This document shows, one piece after another, positions 37,712-45,935 of a stretch of DNA of 64,000 nt (positions are counted from its first letter, which is position 1; each line of letters begins with the position of its first letter). The translations under genes were made by a program, and so were the position numbers. Source of the DNA: Methylobacterium sp. Leaf112 (lineage in GTDB: Bacteria > Pseudomonadota > Alphaproteobacteria > Rhizobiales > Beijerinckiaceae); assembly GCF_001423295.1 (NCBI RefSeq), contig NZ_LMNG01000031.1, positions 59,862-123,861 on the forward strand, written 5' to 3'. The notes beneath the pieces are model-generated. The model was not told the origin of the DNA. It did not search any database and saw nothing but the letters and a program-made list of their open reading frames with translations.

Positions 37712-37972
37712 TCAATTGCAGCCGATGCAGATGCCCTTGGTGATCTCGTTGTCTTTCTTCTGCTGATTCGTGAGCCGATCGGCATTCCGGTCGACTTCTC
37801 CACCCGCTGCGGCGCTGGGAGGCTTGGTCTGGCCGACCGAGGTGGTGTTGGCGGCGCGCGATGTCGTCGTGACATCCCCGCCAGTACCAGTTTCGGCCGG
37901 AGATTGTGCCACGGCGGCGCTGACGGTTCCGAAGGAGAGGATGAGGGCGCCGACGAGGAGTTTCGGTGTCAC
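37712..37972 (-). CDS. Small secreted protein with C-terminal CIGCN motif
   Basis: 86 residues from the GTG at 37972, with AAGGA eight bases upstream. Signal peptide TPKLLVGALILSFGTVSAAVA, then a Thr/Ser/Gly-rich mature region (SVGQTKPPSAAAGGEVDRNA), a charged helix and the end ITKGICIGCN. Similar short proteins ending in GICxGC occur in Methylobacterium, from memory. The two C-terminal cysteines could bind metal or form a disulfide. Function unknown. Confidence 0.7.
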   Translation of the reverse strand: MTPKLLVGALILSFGTVSAAVAQSPAETGTGGDVTTTSRAANTTSVGQTKPPSAAAGGEVDRNADRLTNQQKKDNEITKGICIGCN

Positions 37973-38356
37973 GGGCGTGGTCCTTGGCGAGGTGGAGCTG
38001 CTCCCTTCCAACGGGTACGGCGCAGGCCGGTTCACGAGCGTATGCGCGTTTCCGTGTGACACCACACACGGACCGATTGCATTTCCGGATCTAGCCCGAG
38101 GAAGGCAGGCAATGCTGTCGCGGCTACGATGCCACGACCGTAGTCGGATCGCTACCGACCCCAGTGATCCGCGCTAGTAATCGCTGTCAGCGCGATCGCC
38201 CCCTAACGCAATTACGCCGGATCGGCCCGGGGGAGCGACGGCACGAACTGCCGGGGTTAGAAGCTGGCGCTTGTCAATCTGCACCTTGGAGCTTCGGCAC
38301 GCGGCAGGGGGCGGCGGAGGGAAAGCGCGCCGCCGGTTCGTCGGTCCTCCAAGGCG
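37973..38356. other. Intergenic region upstream of the CIGCN protein
   Basis: 384 bases between the start of the small secreted protein and the end of the M20 amidohydrolase, both minus strand. It should hold the small gene's promoter. No convincing gene or RNA seen. Confidence 0.35.
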
Positions 38357-39613
38357 TCAAGGCGCCGCCGGTGAACTCGCGAGGGTCAGAACCGTCTGGA
38401 GCAGGAGGTCGGCCCCGGCGGTACAGTCGGCCTGCGTCGCCGACTCGGACTCGTTGTGACTGATGCCATCCTTGCACGGCACGAAGATCATCGCGGTGGG
38501 CACCCGGAGAGCGAGGTTGCAGGCGTCGTGCGAGGCGCCCGAGACCATGCGGCGGTGGGGCAGGCCGAGGCTCTCGGCGCCCCGCTCCACGAGGGCGACG
38601 AGGCGGGGATCGAACGGCACCGGCTCCTGGCGCCACACGGCGTCGAGGGTGATGGCGAGGTTGCGGCGTGCGGCGATCTCGGCGAGCGCCGCGCGCAGAT
38701 CCGTGTCGATGGCGTCGAGGGTCGCGGCATGGGGATCACGCACATCGAGGGTGAAGCGGACCCGGCCGGGGATCACGTTGCGGGACGGCGCGCCGATCAC
38801 CGCTTCGCCCATGGTCGCGACAGCGCTCGGGCCGTGCGCGTGGGCGATGCGCTCGACGGCCAAGGCCACTTCGGCGAGGCCGGTAAGCGCGTCGCGTCGG
38901 CGTGGCATCGGCGTGGTGCCCGCATGGCTCTCGAATCCCGTCACCGTGCCGTCGAACCAGATGATGCCCTGGCCGCCCTCCACCACCCCGATGGTCTTCT
39001 GCTCCGCCTCCAGGATCGGCCCCTGTTCGATGTGAAGCTCGACGAAAGCGCCGATGGCCCGTGACCCCGTAGGTTCCGTGGCGACGATGCCGAGGCGGGC
39101 CAGGGCCTCCGCCACGGTGGTCCCATCCGCATCCGCCCGGGCGAGGATGTCGGCCACCGTGAAGGTGCCCACATGGGCGGCCGACGCCATGGTGGCGGGG
39201 GCGTAGCGGGAGCCCTCCTCGTTGGTCCAGTTGACGAGCAGAATCGGCGCCTCCGTCTCGATACCCGCATCGTTGAGGGTGCGGACCATCTCCAGCCCCG
39301 CCAGGGTGCCGAGGATGCCGTCGAAGCGCCCGCCCGTCGGCTGGGTGTCGAGGTGCGAGCCCGTGGCGATGGGCCGCCGGCTCATGTCCCGGCCCGGCCT
39401 GAGGGCGAACTGGGTGCCGAGTTCGTCGGTGCCGACGGTCAGCCCGGCGGCCTCGCAGGCGTTGCGGAACCAGTCGCGGACCTGCCCGTCCTCCAGCGAC
39501 AGGGTGAGGCGGTTGATGCCGCCCGCCGGGGTTCCGCCGAACGCCGCCGTCTCCATGAGGGTGGACCAGAGGCGCGCGCCGTCCACGCGCAGGTTGTGCC
39601 GTGCCGTGCCCAT
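38357..39613 (-). CDS. M20-family Zn-dependent amidohydrolase (allantoate/N-carbamoyl-amino-acid hydrolase type)
   Basis: 418 residues. Metal ligands are visible as His and Asp in GSHLDTQPTGGRFDGILG, the Glu pair in NEEGSRYAP, His in FVELHIEQGP and the C-terminal His in ISHNESESA. This pattern is that of AllC/HyuC enzymes, which cleave allantoate, N-carbamoyl amino acids or ureidoglycine-type substrates. It is the last gene of a co-directional run behind a peptide-type ABC importer (93-base gap), so it probably processes what the importer brings in. The start is at the conserved MGTARHNLRVDG. Confidence 0.9.
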   Translation of the reverse strand: MGTARHNLRVDGARLWSTLMETAAFGGTPAGGINRLTLSLEDGQVRDWFRNACEAAGLTVGTDELGTQFALRPGRDMSRRPIATGSHLDTQPTGGRFDGILGTLAGLEMVRTLNDAGIETEAPILLVNWTNEEGSRYAPATMASAAHVGTFTVADILARADADGTTVAEALARLGIVATEPTGSRAIGAFVELHIEQGPILEAEQKTIGVVEGGQGIIWFDGTVTGFESHAGTTPMPRRRDALTGLAEVALAVERIAHAHGPSAVATMGEAVIGAPSRNVIPGRVRFTLDVRDPHAATLDAIDTDLRAALAEIAARRNLAITLDAVWRQEPVPFDPRLVALVERGAESLGLPHRRMVSGASHDACNLALRVPTAMIFVPCKDGISHNESESATQADCTAGADLLLQTVLTLASSPAAP

Positions 39614-39706
39614 GCGGGCTCCTTGTTCGCTGATCGATGAGGGCTCCCCCACGAAGGGAGACGCGCGCACCCGTGGCCCCCGTCCGAAGGCCAAGGACCG
39701 GCCGGT

Positions 39707-40735
39707 CTAGTGAGCCACTTCGAGGACCCGTGCCCGGTCGCCCTGGAACGCGGCCTGCGCCGTGTCCGTACGCCAGCACGCCGCCCGGTGTCCCGGCGCG
39801 ACGGCAACGTCCGGGGGGGCGTCGACGTGGCATCTTTCCTCCGCGAGGAAGCAGCGCGGGGCGAAGGGGCAGCCAGGCGGGCGGTTGGCGAGATCCGGGG
39901 GCGAGCCCGGGATCGTCTTCAGACGCGAGCCCTTGGCGAGCGCCCCGTCGGCGCGGCTGCGCAGGAGGCCGATGGTGTAGGGGTGGTGGGGGTTGAGCAC
40001 CACGTCGCGGGCGGAGCCCTCCTCGACGATCCGGCCGGCATACATCACGGCGATGCGGTCGGCGACCTCCACGGCGGCGCCGAGGTCGTGGGTGACGAAG
40101 AGCGTCGAGAGGCCGAGTTCGGCCTGCAGCTCGCGCAGGAGCAGCAGGATCTGGATCTGCACCGTGGCGTCCAGCGCCGTGGTCGGCTCGTCGGCGAGCA
40201 GCACCTGCGGCCGGCAGGCGAGCGCGAGGGCGATCATAGCGCGCTGGCGCATGCCGCCCGACATCTCGTGCGGATAGGCGTCGAGGCGCCGTTCCGGGGA
40301 CGGAATGCGGACGCGTTCGAACAGCTCGAGGGCCCGCCGGCGTGCGGCCTCGGCACCGATGGTCTCGTGCTGGCGGATCGCCTCGGTGATCTGCTTCCCC
40401 ACCGTGTAGACCGGATCGAGGGCGAGGAGCGGCTCCTGGAAGATCATCGCCACCGCGCGTCCCCGCAGGGCGCGGAGCGCTTTCGGGGACAGCCTCATGA
40501 CATCATGGCCGGAGACCAGGATCTCCCCTTCGATCCGCGTCTTGCGTTCGGGGTTGAGCCGCATGATGGCACGCAGGGTCACGCTCTTGCCGGAGCCCGA
40601 TTCGCCGATCAGCGCCACGGCCTGGCCGCGCTCCAGGGTGAGATCGACCCCGTCCACGGCCTCGACCACGCCGCCGAACACCACGCGGAGGCCCCGGATG
40701 GCGACGGCGGGCTCCTTTGCGAGTCCGCTGCTCAT
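39707..40735 (-). CDS. Peptide-type ABC transporter ATP-binding protein (DppD/OppD-like)
   Basis: 342 residues. Walker [10 protein letters not shown]-loop [12 protein letters not shown], signature [15 protein letters not shown], Walker [13 protein letters not shown] and H-loop FVTHDLG are all present. The C-terminal oligopeptide-transporter extension ([16 protein letters not shown]) is present. The start ATG at 40735 ([16 protein letters not shown]) is followed immediately by the ABC domain. It pairs with the second ATPase encoded upstream. Confidence 0.94.
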   Translation of the reverse strand: MSSGLAKEPAVAIRGLRVVFGGVVEAVDGVDLTLERGQAVALIGESGSGKSVTLRAIMRLNPERKTRIEGEILVSGHDVMRLSPKALRALRGRAVAMIFQEPLLALDPVYTVGKQITEAIRQHETIGAEAARRRALELFERVRIPSPERRLDAYPHEMSGGMRQRAMIALALACRPQVLLADEPTTALDATVQIQILLLLRELQAELGLSTLFVTHDLGAAVEVADRIAVMYAGRIVEEGSARDVVLNPHHPYTIGLLRSRADGALAKGSRLKTIPGSPPDLANRPPGCPFAPRCFLAEERCHVDAPPDVAVAPGHRAACWRTDTAQAAFQGDRARVLEVAH

Positions 40736-40773
40736 GGGCGAGCCCTCCGGGCTATCGTGCGGTGCAACCGGCT

Positions 40774-40865
40774 CCCTCTCCTGGAAGGAGAGGGTTGGGA
40801 TGCGGTGTGAGCCATCTCCGAAGAGGTCACACACCTCACCCTGTCCCTCTCCTTGCAGGAGAGGG
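40774..40865. repeat. REP-like paired hairpins between two transporter genes
   Basis: Two 21-base palindromes, CCCTCTCCT-GGA-AGGAGAGGG at 40774-40794 and CCCTCTCCT-TGC-AGGAGAGGG at 40845-40865, share the same 9-base stem. The bases between them can also pair into a longer hairpin (GGTGTGA against TCACACACC). Such dispersed intergenic palindromes are common in Methylobacterium-like genomes. It may stabilise or attenuate the transcript between the two ATPase genes. Confidence 0.7.
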
Positions 40866-40910
40866 GACCCGCGCTCGATCCGGTCAGTCTTCGGTGATGA
40901 GGAGGCCGGC

Positions 40911-41966
40911 TCATGCGGCCACCGACAGGGTGGGGGCGGCGGAGTGGCCGGAGCCCGGCTGGCGGGCGAGGCAGGCAACGCGGTGCTGGGGATCGACGGG
41001 GGCGAGGGACGGTGGTCGCGTCCGGCACACCTCCTCCAACAGGGTGCAGCGCGGGTGGAAGCGGCAGCCCGGCGGCGGATCGATGGGGTTGGGCGGGTCG
41101 CCAGCCAGCGGTGCCACCTCGGTGCGCGCGTCCGGGTCCATGGAGGGCATCGAGGACAGGAGGGCCGCCGTGTAGGGATGGGCCGGGTCGGCCAGAACGG
41201 TGTCGGCGGGGCCGATCTCCACCACCTGACCGAGATACATCACCGCCACCCGGTCGCAGATGAAGCGCACGACGTTGAGGTCGTGGGAGATGAACAGGTA
41301 GGTGAGGGCGAATTCCTGCTTAAGATCCATGAGCAGGTTCAGCACCTGCGCCTCCACGGACTTGTCGAGGGCCGAGACCGCCTCGTCGAGGACCACGAGG
41401 CGCGGCTCCAGGGCCAGCGCGCGGGCGATGTTCACGCGCTGGCGCTGCCCTCCGGAAAGTTCGTGCGGATAGCGCGCGGCGAAGCGCGAGGGCTCCAGGC
41501 CGACGCGGGCGAGGAGCGAGCGCGCCCGCTCGATGGCCTGGCGTTTCGGCACGCCGTGCACCCGCGGCCCGAACGCCACGGAGCCCTCGATGGTCATGCG
41601 CGGGTTGAGGGAGGCGTAGCTGTCCTGGAACACCATCTGGGTCTGGGCGCGGAACTCCCGCCAGGGGAGGGCGCGCCCGCCGATGCGCTCGCCGTCGAAC
41701 AGCAACTCGCCGGCATCGTGCGGCATCAGCCCCATGATGAGCCGCGCCGTCGTTGACTTGCCGCAGCCGGATTCGCCGACGATCCCGAGGGTCTCCCCTT
41801 TCAGGATGTTGAAATCGACGCCGTCTACGGCGCGGACCACAGCCTTCTTGCCGCCGATCCCCTTCTTGACGGGGAAGTGCTTCACCAGCCCGTCGATGGA
41901 GAGCAGGGGCTGGGCCGGGCCGCCCCGGTCGCGGTCGTGCGGAACGGTGCCTGTCAGGACGCTCAC
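40911..41966 (-). CDS. Peptide-type ABC transporter ATP-binding protein (DppF/OppF-like)
   Basis: 351 residues. Walker A GESGCGKS, Q-loop MVFQDSYASLNPRM, signature LSGGQRQRVNIARAL, Walker B LVVLDEAVSALD, H-loop FISHDLN, and the C-terminal motif PGCRFHPRCTLLEEVC. The GTG start at 41966 overlaps the stop of the permease gene (GTGA), so the two are coupled. A 175-base gap with paired hairpins follows before the other ATPase. Confidence 0.94.
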   Translation of the reverse strand: MSVLTGTVPHDRDRGGPAQPLLSIDGLVKHFPVKKGIGGKKAVVRAVDGVDFNILKGETLGIVGESGCGKSTTARLIMGLMPHDAGELLFDGERIGGRALPWREFRAQTQMVFQDSYASLNPRMTIEGSVAFGPRVHGVPKRQAIERARSLLARVGLEPSRFAARYPHELSGGQRQRVNIARALALEPRLVVLDEAVSALDKSVEAQVLNLLMDLKQEFALTYLFISHDLNVVRFICDRVAVMYLGQVVEIGPADTVLADPAHPYTAALLSSMPSMDPDARTEVAPLAGDPPNPIDPPPGCRFHPRCTLLEEVCRTRPPSLAPVDPQHRVACLARQPGSGHSAAPTLSVAA

Positions 41967-42883
41967 GACTTCACCTCCATGGCGGACCTGAGCCCGTCCG
42001 AGAACAGGTTGAACGAGATCGACACGATGAAGATGGCGAGCCCCGGCAGCGCCGCGACCAGGGGGTTCACGTAGATCGCCGTGCGCAAGGTGTTCAGCAT
42101 CAGGCCCCATTCGGGCTCCGGCGGCTTCACCCCGAGGCCGAGGAACGACAGGCCGGAAGCGAGGATCATCGACACGCTGATGAGGCTGGTGGCGTAGACG
42201 AAGATCGGCCCCAGCACGTTGCCGAGCACCTGCACCCGGAGGATCGTGAACGTCGAGGCACCCGACAGCCGGGCGGCATCGACGTAGTCGCGCGAGCGGA
42301 TCTGCGTGGTCACGCTCTCGGCCACGCGGGCGATCTGGGGCACGAACACGCAGGTCAGCGAGACGATGGAGTTGAACACACCGGCCCCCAGCGCGCCCGA
42401 GAGCGCGATGGCGAGGAGCACGGACGGGAACGCGAAGAACACGTCGACGGTCCGCATCAACACGGTATTGACCCAGCCGCCGACGTAGCCGGCGAGGATC
42501 CCGATCCCCGAGCCGATGACGAAGGCCAAGATGACCGGGGTGACGCCGATGAACAGCGACAGGCGCCCGCCCATCATCAGGCGGCTCAGCATGTCGCGGC
42601 CGAGCTCGTCCGAACCGAGGATGTAGGTGGCGTCGCCGATGGGCTTGAGCCGGCGCAGCATCGAGCCGCGATACGGATCCATGGGGGTGATCCACGGCGA
42701 CAGGATCGCCACGGCCACGATGGCGAGGATGATGCAGGCCGCCACCATCGCCACGGGATCGCGGACGAGCTTGTGGCCGACCTGCCCCCAGAAACCCCGC
42801 GAGGCCACGAAGGCGTCGGGGGTGGACGAGGCGGGAGAAGCCCCGCCTGCGATGTCGATGGCCGGTGCGATCGTGTGTGCCAT
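41963..42883 (-). CDS. Peptide-type ABC transporter permease (DppC-like)
   Basis: 306 residues. N-terminal cytoplasmic segment, then TM1 (AACIILAIVAVAILSPWI), and the DppC-type sequences LGSDELGRDMLSRLMMGGR and the coupling motif AARLSGASTFTILRVQV. Ends SDGLRSAMEVKS. Overlaps both the upstream permease stop and the downstream ATPase start, so it is in a coupled operon. Confidence 0.94.
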   Translation of the reverse strand: MAHTIAPAIDIAGGASPASSTPDAFVASRGFWGQVGHKLVRDPVAMVAACIILAIVAVAILSPWITPMDPYRGSMLRRLKPIGDATYILGSDELGRDMLSRLMMGGRLSLFIGVTPVILAFVIGSGIGILAGYVGGWVNTVLMRTVDVFFAFPSVLLAIALSGALGAGVFNSIVSLTCVFVPQIARVAESVTTQIRSRDYVDAARLSGASTFTILRVQVLGNVLGPIFVYATSLISVSMILASGLSFLGLGVKPPEPEWGLMLNTLRTAIYVNPLVAALPGLAIFIVSISFNLFSDGLRSAMEVKS

Positions 42884-43836
42884 CAGCCCCTCTCGATGCG
42901 CGGGTCGAGCGCCGTCTGCACGACGTCGACGATGAGGTTGAGGGCGACGAAGAACATCGCCAGGACGAGGATCGAGCCCTGCAGCAGGGGCAGGTCGCGC
43001 TGGAAGATCGCGGCGTTGAGGAGGAAGCCCGTGCCCGGCCAGGCGAACACCGTCTCGATGAGGATCGAACCGCCGAGCAGGTAGCCGAGCTGCAGGCCCA
43101 TGATGGCCAGCGCCGTGGGGGCCGCGTTCTTGACGACGTGCCGGAACACGCCGAACTCGCTCATGCCTTTGGCCCGCAGCGCCCCGACGAAATCCTGGGC
43201 CAGGATGTCGCCCACCAGGGCCCGGACCGTGCGGGCGATGACCCCCATGGGGATCACCGACATGGTGAGGGCCGGCAGGATGATGTAGCGCAAATGCTCG
43301 AAATCGGGCCGCCAGTTGCCCGAGCCGTCCGGGCCGGCGCCGGTGGGCGGCAGCCAGCCGAGCTGGGCCGAGAACACGATCACCAGCACCATGCCGAGCC
43401 AGTAATGCGGCACGCTGACCCCGAATACCGACACGGCGGAGGCGAAGCGGTCGAGGATCGAGTTGCGGAAGTATCCGGCGACGAAGCCGAAGACCATGCC
43501 GAAGGTGAAGCCGATGAGCGTCGCAACGGAGGCGAGGATCAGGCTGTTGACCACGGCGCGGCCGACCTCCTGTGCCACGGGCCGCCCGGTGGCGATGGAG
43601 ATGCCGAGATCCCCCTGGAGCACGTGCCAGAGCCAGATCACGTACTGGACGGGCAGCGGTTTGTCGTAGCCGTAGGCCGCCCGCATGGCGTCGATGGTCT
43701 CCTGCGTGGCGTCCACCGGAAGCACGGCGCTCAACGGGTCGCCGGGGGCGAGGTGGACGAGGAGGAAGCACACCACGCTGACGCCCAGCGCCACGGGCGT
43801 GACGGTGAGGAGGCGCTGGAGGATGAATCTCAGCAT
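42883..43836 (-). CDS. Peptide-type ABC transporter permease (DppB-like)
   Basis: 317 residues with six predicted membrane helices. Family hallmarks: LLVHLAPGDPLSAVLP near residue 30, GDLGISIATGRPV, the coupling segment GALRAKGMSEFGVFRHVVKN, and the C-terminal VFAWPGTGFLLNAAI. Its stop shares one base with the downstream permease start. Confidence 0.94.
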   Translation of the reverse strand: MLRFILQRLLTVTPVALGVSVVCFLLVHLAPGDPLSAVLPVDATQETIDAMRAAYGYDKPLPVQYVIWLWHVLQGDLGISIATGRPVAQEVGRAVVNSLILASVATLIGFTFGMVFGFVAGYFRNSILDRFASAVSVFGVSVPHYWLGMVLVIVFSAQLGWLPPTGAGPDGSGNWRPDFEHLRYIILPALTMSVIPMGVIARTVRALVGDILAQDFVGALRAKGMSEFGVFRHVVKNAAPTALAIMGLQLGYLLGGSILIETVFAWPGTGFLLNAAIFQRDLPLLQGSILVLAMFFVALNLIVDVVQTALDPRIERG

Positions 43837-43873
43837 GGGGACACCTCAGTGAGTGGGCCGTCCCGCCCGTAGC

Positions 43874-43986
43874 CCTCATCCCGAGGTGACCGCGAAGCGG
43901 GCCTCGAAGGATGGTTCCAATAGCCTCGGCAGAGGCTGGAGGCCTCCTTCGAGGCCTCCGCTTCGCTCCGGCGCCTCAGGATGAGG
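43874..43986. repeat. Large imperfect inverted repeat between the binding-protein and permease genes
   Basis: Left arm CCTCATCCCGAGGTG...GCGGGCCTCGAAGGA and right arm, read on the minus strand, CCTCATCCTGAGGCG...GCGGAGGCCTCGAAGGA, pair over most of ~50 bases each. This is the style of dispersed intergenic palindromes in Hyphomicrobiales. Placed between the substrate-binding protein and the permeases, it could limit read-through and give an excess of binding protein. Confidence 0.7.
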
Positions 43987-44020
43987 TGATCGGGTGGGGG
44001 CGACATGGATGCGCCTCCGG

Positions 44021-45652
44021 TCACTTGCCCATGGAGATCGGCGAGAAATCCTGGAACCAGTTCTGCGCCTGGACGAAGCCCTTCACCTTCGGACTCATGG
44101 CCCGGGGATTGGTGTCGTGCGCCACCATCAGGAACAGGGCCTCGTCGACGTACTTCTCGTGGACCTTCTCCAGAACCTTGGTCTGCTCTGCCGGATCGAA
44201 GGTGGTGCGCACCGCGTCGAACAGCTTGTCCATCTCGGGGTCGCAGTAATGGCCCCAGTTGGTGCCGTTGGGCGCAGCAAGATTACATTGGAGATGGCGG
44301 ATGAACCCCGTGAAGGGGTCCTGGATGAAGTACGAAAAATTCATGCCCGTGGCGTTGCGGGACATGTCCGCCTTCGCGCCGCCGCGCCACAGGTTGATGA
44401 GGGTGTTCCACTCCACCACCTCGAACTCGACCTTGATGCCGATATCGGCGAGATTCTGCTGGATGAGTTCGTTCATCGGCAGGGGCTGCATCTGGCCCGA
44501 TCCGGACGGCGCGATGAGGATCTTCGTGACGATGGGCTTCTTCGGCCCGTAGCCGGCCTCCGCCAGGAGCTTCTTGGCGGCTTCCGGATCATAGCCCGGT
44601 TTGAAGGTCGGCTTGCCGAACCAGGCCGAGCCCGGCGGCATGAAGCCCTGCGCCGGGATCATCAGGCCGTTGAGCATCTCCTTCATGCCTTCGCGGTCGA
44701 CGGCGAGGTTGGCGGCCTTGCGCACGCGGATGTCGTTCCACGGCGAGCCCTCGACGCGCGACAGATGCCAGGTCCAGTTGTGCGGATAGGCGTTGGTGAC
44801 GATGGAAAAGCCGGCGCCTTTCAGCGACGCCACGGCGTCGGGCGGCGGCGCCTCGATCCAATCGACCTGGCCCGAGCGGAGCGCGGCCACGCGGGCGTTG
44901 GCTTCCGGCAGGGGCACCAGCACGAGCTTGTCGAGCTTGGGCACCCGCGCCGTGTCCCAGTACGCCTTGTTCGGCACCATCTCGGCGCGCTCGCGCGGCG
45001 CGAACAATGTCATTTTCCACGGACCGGTTCCAGATGGGGCCTTGGCGAAGGCATCCCAGCTCTTGCCCAGCTTCTCCCACTGGGCCGGCGACGAGATCAT
45101 GATCCAGGCGATCTGGTAGGGCAGGGTGGCATCGGGATTCTTGGTGATCACCTCGAGGGTGGTCGGATCGACGGCGCGGTAGCCTGCCACCGCCGGGATG
45201 CGGGAGCGCCCCTGCGCGGATTGGCGCGGATCGAAGTGCGGCGCGTCTGTCTTGAGGAGCTTGTCGAGGTTCCACACCACCGATTCGGCGGTGAAGGGCG
45301 AGCCGTCGTGGAAGGTCACGCCCTCCCGCAGCTTGAACGTCCACTTGGTCTTGTCGACCGGGTCCACGGTCCAGCTCGTGGCGAGGCCCGGCGCCAGCAC
45401 CGAGGGCTTCGTCGCCGAGGACAGGTCCCAGTTGATGAGGCCGTCATAGACCGTATAGCCGGTGAACCGCATACCCTCGCCGCCATTGTCGGCCTGACCG
45501 GTGGTCAGCGGAATGTCGGAGGCGGTCATCCCGATCTTGAGGACGCCCTGCGCGAGGGCCGCCGGCATCATCAGACCCGACAGCAGGGTGATCGCGAGAA
45601 GGCGTCCTTTGGCGTGGGCGGGCGTGGTCCGACGCGTCGTTGAATCGATCAT
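44021..45652 (-). CDS. Peptide-type ABC transporter periplasmic substrate-binding protein
   Basis: 543 residues with a Sec signal peptide (GRLLAITLLSGLMMPAALAQ). Family 5 solute-binding protein motifs: TVYDGLINWDLSS, then WTFKLREGVTFHDGSPFTAE, NPDATLPYQIAW and RVRKAANLAVDREGM. The ATG at 45652, with a GAAGGA ribosome site, is chosen because the signal peptide follows; the frame is open further upstream without similarity. First gene of the importer operon. The ligand could be peptides, glutathione-like or carbamoyl compounds given the linked M20 hydrolase. Confidence 0.93.
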   Translation of the reverse strand: MIDSTTRRTTPAHAKGRLLAITLLSGLMMPAALAQGVLKIGMTASDIPLTTGQADNGGEGMRFTGYTVYDGLINWDLSSATKPSVLAPGLATSWTVDPVDKTKWTFKLREGVTFHDGSPFTAESVVWNLDKLLKTDAPHFDPRQSAQGRSRIPAVAGYRAVDPTTLEVITKNPDATLPYQIAWIMISSPAQWEKLGKSWDAFAKAPSGTGPWKMTLFAPRERAEMVPNKAYWDTARVPKLDKLVLVPLPEANARVAALRSGQVDWIEAPPPDAVASLKGAGFSIVTNAYPHNWTWHLSRVEGSPWNDIRVRKAANLAVDREGMKEMLNGLMIPAQGFMPPGSAWFGKPTFKPGYDPEAAKKLLAEAGYGPKKPIVTKILIAPSGSGQMQPLPMNELIQQNLADIGIKVEFEVVEWNTLINLWRGGAKADMSRNATGMNFSYFIQDPFTGFIRHLQCNLAAPNGTNWGHYCDPEMDKLFDAVRTTFDPAEQTKVLEKVHEKYVDEALFLMVAHDTNPRAMSPKVKGFVQAQNWFQDFSPISMGK

Positions 45653-45935
45653 GCGCACACAGGTTCCTTCGGTGGGCCGAGCCCGGACGAGAAACTGTAT
45701 GCAAACTGTCGGCCAGCCCGACCGGACTGGAGAAAGGAATCCCCCCAGTCGGCGCTGACCTATCCGAACGGTCTCTTTCCGAGAATCGCAACCACCGGCG
45801 TGGTGAACCGCCGCGCTCCCGCTCCTGACAGCGGGAGGAACCCGCGCCACTCGTGCGAGGGTTCATGCCGAAGGCGAGCGGGGCGAGGAACCCCGCGAAG
45901 GCGCGTTGTTCGTTCGAGACGCGTCGTCCGTCTCC

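Noticed and set aside
38163..38190. GCTAGTAATCGC, identical to a conserved 16S rRNA 12-mer
   Set aside because: Surrounding bases do not match 16S rRNA; chance match.
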